Part shown: positions 17,227 to 26,200 of the stretch, in pieces
Layout of the letters: every line of letters starts with the position of its first letter
Numbering within the stretch: position 1 is the stretch's first letter
Assembly: GCA_902363375.1 (NCBI GenBank)
Contig: CABIZX010000004.1
Location: forward strand, 237,390-301,389
DNA length: 64,000 nucleotides
Origin: Clostridiaceae bacterium
Lineage (GTDB): Bacteria; Bacillota; Clostridia; Clostridiales; Clostridiaceae
Direction of reading: 5' to 3'
Notes under the pieces: model-generated
The model's database searches: none
Told to the model about the DNA's origin: nothing
Seen by the model: only the letters and a program-made list of their open reading frames with translations
Made by a program: the position numbers and the translations under genes

Positions 17227-17337
17227 CCCTAAGGGCTAGTATCCCTAAATTTCCTAAGGGTTACTACGCCCCTAGATAACGATTTCTAAGCTTATGTGAG
17301 ATAAAACCATTCTCACACAAGCTAAGAACTCTGTTAA
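17227..17337 (-). mobile_element. 111-base hairpin insert in Rhs core, copy 2
   Basis: Same length, same codon position and roughly 85% identity by eye to copy 1. The large hairpin is better here: TTCTAAGCTTATGTGAG against CTCACACAAGCTAAGAA, with two mismatches. The smaller hairpin AGTATCCCT/AGGGTTACT is conserved. The intact Rhs gene lacks it. The transferred orientation is the same as in copy 1. Confidence 0.55.
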
Positions 17338-17925
17338 TCTACATTACTTCCATTAGTTATTTCTTCATAAACTACGTTACTTCCTTCTAATATATACTTA
17401 AGTGACACTCCAAATTTCAATTTGATTAGTGGAACTTACTCATTTGAATGTATATGAAAAGGAGTTTCAACATTTATTTACTGTTTTTCTGTTCTTATTC
17501 CATCACTATTGTATTTATAACTAATGTTTTTACTATTTCCTGCTATAGAGGATAGTGTTCTTCCACCTTCCCATTTAAAGGTATATCCATCATAGGTTAA
17601 TGGATTTCCTATGGCATCATAGGTATATTTTATTTCACTACTGCCATTTTTAACAGATGACACCATTGAAGTTGTTGAGCCTGTATAACCAGCTTTATAC
17701 CCATATTGGATATTGAAAGTTTTGCTATTGTCTAAGTTTAATGTCTTAGATTTAACTCTTTCTATACTGTCATAGCTATAAGTTAAGCTTTTTTCTGAAG
17801 GCAATGCTCCTTTAGTAGTTGCTCTGTCTTTATTAAATTCAAAGCCTGTAGAGTACAATTTTCCACTTATATAGTTTTCTTTTTTGCTGGTTTTATTAGT
17901 CTTATCATAATCATATTTTAACAGA
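17338..17925 (-). pseudogene. Truncated YD-repeat segment of cassette C
   Basis: Minus-strand DNA matches residues near 1990-2260 of the intact Rhs protein, starting abruptly at 'KYDYDKTNK' and running through 'TSKKENYISGKLYSTGFEF', 'YKAGYTGSTTSMVSSVKNG' and 'YDAIGNPLTYDGYTFKWEGG'. About 100 codons seen in the intact copy are deleted between 'SSEIKYTYD' and 'AIGNP'. It is broken by a 67-base insert at 17403-17469 and then by the 111-base insert. No start or signal peptide exists. Confidence 0.75.
17403..17469. mobile_element. 67-base insert with 9-bp terminal inverted repeats
   Basis: TGACACTCC at one end and GGAGTTTCA at the other are inverted repeats with one mismatch. The intervening bases are absent from the matching position of the intact Rhs gene (near 21240). 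It resembles a miniature inverted-repeat element or a deletion scar of one. Confidence 0.4.
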
Positions 17926-18029
17926 TTTTATTTATTAGAAATTATATACAAATATCTATTTCCCTATATAAACTTTAATCTATCATCATTAACATACATT
18001 GTAAATAATACCTCAATATCTTATTTAAA

Positions 18030-18062
18030 AAGCCAACAAGTATTTTTAGTACTCATTGGCTT
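18030..18062 (-). terminator. Terminator after the tip B unit
   Basis: AAGCCAA and TTGGCTT pair, with further AGTA/TACT pairing inside; the minus strand continues TTTTT. About 250 bases separate it from the last gene of the tip B unit, and I see no gene in that gap. Confidence 0.65.
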
Positions 18063-18318
18063 ATTAATATTAACTTGAGTCAAGTTTCACTACAGAACTT
18101 AGGTTATTCATTAGAATTTGATTCCATACACTAGTTAAAACTTACACATTTTATATATCTCTATTATTTTAATTCTTATTTTTGAGTTATACACTCAAAA
18201 ACTATAAGGCTAACTTCTAAAATTTCGTGAAACACCATCTAACGCTTGTAATTATTCTTCAACATATTCTAGTTTTTATTAATTTTAGATATTACTAAAA
18301 AAATAGCTTATAAAGTTA

Positions 18319-18525
18319 TTATTTCTTGCTTCTATTATACATTTTTAGAACTATATATATTACTGATAAAACAATAGCAATTAATATAATTCCTATAATA
18401 ACTAATTTAATCTTTTCAATATATACTCCTATAGCAATAATTATACATGGGACTATAATACATAAGCACCATAATGACAATAAATAATATTTCTTTATTA
18501 ATAAATATGCAATCCCTATCAACAT
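18319..18525 (-). CDS. Membrane protein, probable C-terminal part of the tip B immunity protein
   Basis: A 68-residue, almost wholly hydrophobic protein with two long helices ('LLSLWCLCIIVPCIIIAIGV', 'LVIIGIILIAIVLSVIYIVL') and a basic end. It has no ribosome binding site before its ATG, and open reading continues upstream to within a few codons of the preceding small ORF, in a different frame. The two probably formed a single ~120-residue four-helix protein before a one-base frameshift. Confidence 0.5.
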   Translation of the reverse strand: MLIGIAYLLIKKYYLLSLWCLCIIVPCIIIAIGVYIEKIKLVIIGIILIAIVLSVIYIVLKMYNRSKK

Positions 18526-18548
18526 TAATAATATTATTACTTCACATA

Positions 18549-18662
18549 TTATTGCAAAATCTTATGTTTTACTTTACTCCTATATACGCTATATAATATA
18601 TTTCCTATTACTGTTATTAATACTGGTATAATAATGTATAACCATTTTATGTTATCCTTCAA
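18549..18662 (-). CDS. Small one-helix peptide directly after tip B (TTG start), probable 5' half of a frameshifted immunity gene
   Basis: GGAGG at the end of the tip B gene lies eight bases before a TTG that opens a 37-residue frame ('MKDNIKWLYIIIPVLITVIG', then 'NILYSVYRSKVKHKILQ'). It starts five bases after the tip B stop, the canonical immunity position. If one base were added near 18560 it would run on into the 18319-18525 membrane protein, suggesting a frameshift. Confidence 0.5.
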   Translation of the reverse strand: MKDNIKWLYIIIPVLITVIGNILYSVYRSKVKHKILQ

Positions 18663-18667
18663 TATTC

Positions 18668-19216
18668 CTACCTCCCATAATGATTGTCTTTCACTTTTTC
18701 AGCTATCGTATTTATACCTATTGATATAGCTACGCCTACCCCAACACCCATTCCTGTAACTATCGCTGCTGATGCTCCAACTAGTGACAGTCCAGCAATT
18801 ACACCACCGACTATATATCCTGTTCCACACATTGCTCCAACCCCAAGTGCTGTAGCCCCAAGATCAACAGCTGCACCATATACTTCTTCCTTCAATAAAG
18901 TTCCTATTATACTCACAGCACTAATTCCCATAGTCTCTATGCCTACAATATCTTCAGCACCTTTGATAATCTTCACTCCTGTCTTTAGTTCATAGGTACC
19001 CATAGTCCAAGTACTAGATGATTTCCATTCAGTAAATTTACCACTAAATTTAAATGCTTTTAATTTGGAATTTATTGCATAAGCCGCACATGCATCTGTA
19101 GCAGCTGTAACCCCAGACATTATAATACCGCTACTTGATTTTGTACTTGTGGAGCCGATCTTAGCACTAATTACTTTTGCTATCTCTGCCATAGCATCAT
19201 ATGAAGCTTGTCTCAT
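18668..19216 (-). CDS. Displaced Rhs tip B (core-less)
   Basis: The 182-residue frame starts at 'MRQASYDAMAEIAK', the same pre-tip linker found in the intact Rhs protein ('MRKASYDAMKK') and in tip C ('MRDASYKAMNK'). Upstream DNA still resembles the 'VYTQGEET' linker, but the frame is lost and no YD core remains. The tip has several Gly/Ala-rich hydrophobic runs ('GATALGVGAMCGTGYIVGGV', 'GASAAIVTGMGVGVGVAISI') and probably inserts in membranes. There is no proper translation start, so it looks like an unexpressed cassette. Confidence 0.65.
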   Translation of the reverse strand: MRQASYDAMAEIAKVISAKIGSTSTKSSSGIIMSGVTAATDACAAYAINSKLKAFKFSGKFTEWKSSSTWTMGTYELKTGVKIIKGAEDIVGIETMGISAVSIIGTLLKEEVYGAAVDLGATALGVGAMCGTGYIVGGVIAGLSLVGASAAIVTGMGVGVGVAISIGINTIAEKVKDNHYGR

Positions 19217-19307
19217 CGCGACTTTTCACCATTATATAGGGTACATTTCCTATTTTACCTGTACTCTTTCTTTGTTTAAATTATTTTATCCCCTATCTTT
19301 CACTTAA

Positions 19308-19490
19308 TCATACAAGCCAGCTTAGTATTTCTAATATCAATTTACCTATATAAGAAATACTAAAAATCATAAAAGCAATACTCAAAAACTTGCAGTAATT
19401 TATAAAAAATCTATATATTGGTTCCCATTTCTTTTCTTTTGCACTTTTAGAAAGTTCTTTGAATGCTATATATCCAATTAATAATAACAT
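19308..19490 (-). CDS. Two-helix membrane protein, orphan immunity candidate
   Basis: The 60-residue frame from ATG 19490 lacks a ribosome site. The frame stays open upstream to a near-perfect GGGAGGG (19560-19554), six bases from an ATA and three from an ATT, giving an 80-residue protein starting '(M)ENLTIKILINIVYIIL'. This implies either a rare AUA/AUU start or a mutated ATG. The protein has two hydrophobic helices flanking 'SKSAKEKKWEPIYRF'. It sits between tip A's immunity gene and tip B and may guard against a tip that has been lost. Confidence 0.5.
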   Translation of the reverse strand: MLLLIGYIAFKELSKSAKEKKWEPIYRFFINYCKFLSIAFMIFSISYIGKLILEILSWLV

Positions 19491-19746
19491 TAGTAATAAA
19501 ATTATATATACTATGTTTATTAAAATTTTTATTGTTAAATTTTCTATAATTAACCCTCCCCTTATAAGTACAATTTATAGTTATAAAAATATTTAACAGT
19601 CGTTATACATTTAAACCCAAATTATTCACTAAGTTTATTTTTCAACATCTTTCTTCAAAATTATAGTATTTAAAATAAAAGCTGAAATATTAACATACTT
19701 ATAAACCTGTATATTTTTTTATAATATACCTTAATAACAACGCAAC

Positions 19747-19967
19747 TTAAATATATAAAGGATTTGAGATCTTATTGATATTATCTAAGGTGTTTCAAAA
19801 TGCCTCTTTATAAGCACAGGTGCTGCAAAGTTTGAAGTTTAAATATCTACTATCTTCGCTGCTATTTTTACAAGCTTCAGTCTTATAGTTTCAATTCTAC
19901 TTAGTATAATGAATTTGCATAATATTAATCTTCTAAACCACTTATTGAAGTTATAGGCTAGCATGAC
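19747..19967 (-). mobile_element. IS1380-like transposase C-terminal remnant
   Basis: The minus strand reads 'VMLAYNFNKWFRRL', then 'SRIETIRLKLVKIAAKIVDI', and after a frameshift 'RYLNFKLCSTCAYKEAF' and 'NTLDNINKI'. This is the ending style of DDE group 1 (IS1380) transposases. Stops and a frameshift show it is dead. No inverted repeat ends were identified. It lies between the intact Rhs unit and the displaced tips. Confidence 0.6.
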
Positions 19968-20005
19968 TTTTGTTTTATTGATAAATAATTAAGGTTAAAC
20001 CCTTT

Positions 20006-20203
20006 TTAAACTAATCTATTTATTATAATAGTATATAAAATAGTAATAAATAAATATTTTAATGCTTTTTTAAACTCACTCTTTTTCTTTTTACTTTCTA
20101 AGTTAATCTGCGGCATAATGCCTCTCAACATGTGATATACCCACTTACCATTTAAACATGCACTTATTATAAAGCAGAGAATATTTACTAAAACCTTAAC
20201 CAT
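20006..20203 (-). CDS. Small membrane protein, candidate immunity protein of the intact Rhs gene
   Basis: A 65-residue protein with two hydrophobic helices ('VNILCFIISACLNGKW' and 'LKYLFITILYTIIINRL') and a lysine-rich loop between them. I chose ATG 20203, preceded by GAGGAGATGAGG; a longer reading to 20251 overlaps the end of the Rhs gene. It starts 41 bases after the Rhs stop. Position and size suit an immunity protein against the Gly-rich tip just upstream, but no family is recognised. Confidence 0.65.
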   Translation of the reverse strand: MVKVLVNILCFIISACLNGKWVYHMLRGIMPQINLESKKKKSEFKKALKYLFITILYTIIINRLV

Positions 20204-20244
20204 TACCTCATCTCCTCTCAAAGCCATTGAAATTTCCTCATTCA

Positions 20245-23200
20245 TCACCACTCAATCCATATTTTACCAGAAACTTCTGCTCCAAAGATCATACCAACTG
20301 CTCCTCCATATGCTACACCAAATCCGCTATTGTCAGCATATCCTCCAGCCGTAAGACTACCTCCAATGCCTACTCCTATTCCACCTTGCAACTCACAGTG
20401 GAAAATTCCAATACCTCCTTTTAATCTTACGCCAGCTTTAACTGGCGTAAGATGTAAACCAATTTCATAAATATTCCATTTTCCTTCACCGTTCCATACA
20501 GCTCCAATACCTGTTGCTCCACCCATATAGGCTTGTACCGGGAAATCAGGAGTGCTTATTTCGCAACTTCCAAACACCCCGGACTTTCCATAAATTCCAG
20601 TAACATTTGCAATCTCAGCATCAGCTACATATCTTGTATATCCATTACTAGTTTTTGTCACAGTTACAGGACTAACTTTTTGACTTTGTGCCTGTGCATA
20701 TTTCTTCATAGCATCATACGAAGCTTTTCTCATTGCATCAGTTTCTTCACCCTGAGTATATACAGGTCTAAACCCATTAGGGTCTTTTGATATAACTGGA
20801 TTATTATTGCAATAGGCAAATATATTATGTGATAGCAATGCTCCTACATCTCCACCAATAGCATCCGCATTCAAAAACCTTCCCCATTCAGGATTATAAT
20901 ATCTTGATTGTAAGTAGTAATATCCAGTTTCATTATCGCATCTATAACCTCTATATCTATAAGGATTTTTCTCTCCTAAGGCTTTATCTCCTGTTATAGA
21001 TATTAACTTACCCCAGGTGTCATAGGTATAAGAAACAACTTGTTTTCCAATAGAGTTTATTATTCCTATAATATCACTTTGAGCATTTCTAACATAAAAA
21101 TATTGTTCAGTATCATTTAACATGAAGCCTACAAGGCCTTTATCTCCATAGTTATATAAAATTTTTTCTACATTACTTCCATTAGTTATTTCTTCATAAA
21201 CTACGTTACTTCCCTCTAATGTATACTTATAGTTTACTCCGTTTACTGTTTTTTCTGTTCTTATTCCATCACTATTATACTTATAACTAATATTCTTATC
21301 ATTTCCTGCTATAGAAGATAGTGTTCTTCCACCTTCCCATTTAAAGGTATAGCCATCATAAGATAATGGATTTCCTATGGCATCATAAGTTATAGCCTTT
21401 CCATTATAAGATGTTAATTTATCCTTCCAATTACTATCACCATAGCTATAATCTATAGTTTTAGTTGCTGCTCCTAGTGTTGTGTTACTTGTTAGCACAT
21501 ACTCTGTAACCTTTAGAATATTTCCACTTTGGTCATAGGTATATACTATAGTTTTATTAATTTCCCCATTATCTTCTCTTACAACTTGTCCTAAGCTATC
21601 ATAATAATATTTTATTACAGTACCATTATCTATAGTTTCAATTCTTTCTAAGTCATCATAGGTATATTTTATTTCACTATCTCCATTGGTTATTGATGAT
21701 ACCATCGAAGTTGTGGAGCCTGCATAACCAGCTTTATATTTATACCTTGTATCATAAGTATAAGCAACATCTAAGTTTAGCGTTCTAGACGTAGTTCTTC
21801 CTATAGAATCATAAATATAAAAATAAGTTTTTCCTGAAGGCACTGATCCATTTACAGGTTTGCCATCCTTATCAAATTCAAAGGATGATGAATATAATTT
21901 CCCTTTTATATAGTTTTCTTTTTTACTAACTTTATTGGTCTTATCATAATCATATTTAAACCAGTTTCCATTAGAATCCTCTGTTTTTATTAATCTATCT
22001 GCTAAATCATAGGTGTATTTGTTAGTTATCCCACTTTTTAAATCTTGTGATATTGCTAAATTTCCAACATTATCATAGGTATACTTTGAAGCTGTTTTAC
22101 CATCTAATGTTTTACTAGTTACTCTGTTTAAATTATCATAAGCATAGGCTACTGTATTGCCATTTCCATAGGTAGCATTTTTTAATACACCTAACACATT
22201 GTCATAGTTGTTTGTTATAAGGGTATTATTTCCCACTGATACTGATTTTTGATTTCCATTACCATCATAAACGAAATTATAGCTTGTACTGTTGCTAGAT
22301 ACATTGGATAATCTATCATTATTATAAGTATAATTGTTTTGTCCAACCTTATCAACAGCCTTTCCTCTACCTTTACTGTACATTGTTTTTATAGTATTAT
22401 CATCATAGCATTTACTCGAAATAATTAGTTCATCTAAATTACCCTCCATAGGATTCCCTGTTGCTTTTTGTCCTAGACATATATTAGCACCTGAAAAATC
22501 TTTATAAGTACCTGAAGTTGATTTTTCTTTATTTCCATTAATGTACATATTAGCTGTAATAGTTGTCCCACTTTTATTCCAAGATATTGTTATCATATTC
22601 CACTGTCCTGTGGTTATGGCTGTACTTGATGTTATTACATCTACAATATTTCCACTACTATTCTTAACAGATAACTTTACTTTATTATCTGAAGCTAAAT
22701 ATGCCTCAATTACACCAATATTTTCTCTAGTTGTTCCAGAAAATATATATCTTGTATTAGTACTTGCACTAGGTTTAAGCCAAAGATTAATTGTTCCAGA
22801 ATTCTCTCTTATTCCTGAGCTATAATTAGCATATCTATTAGCTATAGCCTGCATAGTTAATTCATTTGATACATCATATTTAGTCTTATCTTGAAGTGCT
22901 CTAAGCCCACTAATACTTGAAGAATTTCCTCTTAGCGGAATATATTCATCCCAATTTTTATAATATCCATAGTTACCACTCTTCAGTCTATTATAGTATG
23001 CCTTTAATTCTGTTATATTGTCTAGTTTAGTTGAATAGTACAATTCTTCAACTTCTCCATTTAATGCATTTTTATTATTAAAATCAGCTCCAACTATAAC
23101 CTTACCACCAGTAAAGTCTTTTACACTACTAACAGTAGTATTCTTTACTTCATCATCTATAGCTAATGTAGCTTTTAATCCTGAAGATGTATTTTCCCAT

Positions 23201-26200
23201 TGTGCTATCATAGAATACCAAGTGTTAGCACTTATAGCTTTATTTAATACAATGGACTCTTTCCAAATTCCGCTACTATCTTTAAATGCCAAGCATAATT
23301 TATTGCTCGTATTTACATATACAGCTAAAGACCCGCCACTAGGCGATGAACTGCAAAGTAAATACCTAAGACTACCATTACTCTGTGGCTTGAATTTTAA
23401 TGCAATAGTCCCTTTATTTTTACTTAGCCCTAAGTTATATGGAATTCCTCCTCCATCTTGAACTTTGAAAGTGTAATGCCCATTACTATCTTTTACTGGA
23501 GTGGCACCTAATCCAAGGGATTTACTTCCTGAATCTCCACTACTATTACCATTTACGAGGAAAGTTTCTCCTGTCTTTTTCTCACCATATGGATTATAGG
23601 CACTTGTGTTTATAAGCTTATCTGTTTCATCATATCCATAATAGCTAGAAACTCCTTGTGAATTAATAGTTACATCTAAGTTGTCCTTAGATTCACTATA
23701 CACATTTAATACTTCATTTCCACTAGCATCTATATTTCTTTTTGTGTATCCAGCAGTATCACTTGAAATATTACTACTTTCCATAAATAATCCACTACCT
23801 GATACCTTTGATACTATCTCATTTCCATATTCATCATAAACAAAGGAACTTACAATATTTTCCGCAGTAGTCGTTTGAATCAAATTCCTATTACTATCGT
23901 ATGAATACTTAGTTGTATTTCCTTTTGGATCTGTAACAGAAGTTAATTTATCATCACCATCATATTTATAATTAGTTTGCTGTTTTATTAAATCTTCTGT
24001 GGATGTTATATTTCCCTTATCATCGTACTGATAGCTTGCACCAAACTCTTCTTTATACAATTGAAATCCATCAAAATAAGCTATATTGGCATTTTTATAG
24101 TAAATTCCATATACTCTTACACTTTTATAATCATTCTTAGCTATAACTTCTCCTGATATATATTGCCATGTTGATGAGTCTCCATTAAAAGGAATAACAG
24201 TCCATTCATAGCTACCATCTGTTTTTTCTATTCCTACATCTAAAGCAAAATATCTACCATTGCCTATTAGAGGAAGCGATTCTGCCTTTGCCCAACCTCC
24301 TACTACAAAAACATCACCTTTTTTTCCTGAAATATTTATGGTTTGATATACACTTTTATCTTTTGTAGTGTTACCAGGCATCTTATAAACAGATTTTATT
24401 TTATCTAGATTTGATGGATAAGTTGAGTCTGTAGTTGTATATAATCCATTTGTACTTTCCCAGTTACTTGTAGTCCAAAAGCTGGCATTAGGAGCTCCAT
24501 TAACTACAAAGTTAGGATTTTCAACTAAATTATATCTATTTACAACTTCTCCATCTTCTACTTGTAGATTATCAAAGTATGCAGTTCCTGATTCTTCAAT
24601 CATCCCACATCTAATATATACGAGATTAGATGTAGCATCTGCTGGTAATGTAAATGTTATGGATTCCCTATTCCATCCAGTAGTTCCACTGATATATTTA
24701 GAATCTTTTGTTATATAATTTCCTGTATTATCAGTATAATTTACAAATAGAGTAGCTCCCTTTTTATTCGTATTGCTTACTCCATCAGTTGATACATAGC
24801 CTGAGAATGTATACGTTTTTCCTTTTTCTAAAGTAATACCTTGGCTATAAAATGTTCTGCTAGTTTTGTTAGTCTTATTTACTTTTAAAGAACTACTTCC
24901 TATATTTGCTTTTGTACTAGTAAATTCACCTGTTCCTGAAGATCCAGTCCAAGAATTAAGACTCCACTCTTTATCTTTTATCTCACAGTTATGGTTAACT
25001 AAATAGTTATTACTGGTCTTTTGAACCTTAGATTCTAATTCTAGTCTATTTCTAGTTTTTTCATTACTATTATACTTATAGTATTGTGCACTTCCATCTG
25101 AATCTTTAATAGATATTGTATTTCCCCAGTTATTAAATTGATACGTATTACTTCTTCCTTTAGCATCTTTTATCTCTGTTTCATTATAAGTATATTTAAA
25201 AGTAAGACTTTGTCCCTGTGTCCCTGCCGGATCTACATATGCAGCAGTCTTAACTCTTGATGTAGCTCCACTATAATACGTATATAGCAACTTAGCTCCA
25301 TCTAAACTTTTTACTGAAGATAAGTTATTATTGCTTTCATAAGCATAATAGGATGCCTTTCCATCTGGATAAGTTATTCTATCTAGTTGTATCCCATTAT
25401 AAGCATAACTAGTAGTTCTTCCCGCTGAATCAGTTATTCCTATTAATGTTCCTCCTGAAGTATATTGTAGTGTCGTAGTTCTTCCAAGACTATCTTTAAT
25501 TCCACTTATCTTAGCACCATCATAAAGTATAGTATTTGCATTTCCATTAGTGTCAGTTATAGTTTTAAGATATCCACTAGAAACAAAGTATAGTTTATTC
25601 CTATCTTTATCTGTAATTTCATAGCTTCCATCACTATTTTTAGTAAATTTTATTCCTTCTAAGCTCTCGCATTTATAAGTTTTAGATGCTGAGTCATAAT
25701 AGAAATAATGATTAGTTCCATCACTATCAAAATATTTATAGTAGGTTGTGCCATTTATAACTTCTTCAGTAATTCTTTGATGAACATTAAGCTTCCATCC
25801 TTTTCCATAACCTATATCAATACTTTTATCGTTACTATTATAAACATGTTCTATCTTTAAAGCTAATCTACTATCTGAGGCTTCATAATCACTATGAGTA
25901 AACACAACGTTCCCATTATAGTCATTAATATAACCTACCCCGCTTCTTCCCATATCTTGTGAATGATATGTCCAATAACCTTCAAGCCCTGTATTGTTAA
26001 CATATTGGACTAATACCAAAGGCCATCCTGAACTATATGCACTATGAGAATCAGAAGATAAAAAAGCTGTATTTCCTGATGATGGATTATCTCTTTTTAA
26101 AGCTATTCCATAATTATTTCCTTCTGTATACCACCCTTTTACAGCCTTAGTTATATCCCATGAATACCATCCATTTTTAACTGTTTGAATATCAAGTATT

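Noticed and set aside
17227..17337. Group I or group II intron remnant
   Set aside because: Length is only 111 bases, with none of the conserved P/Q/R/S or domain V pairings recognised; two end hairpins fit a mini-element better.
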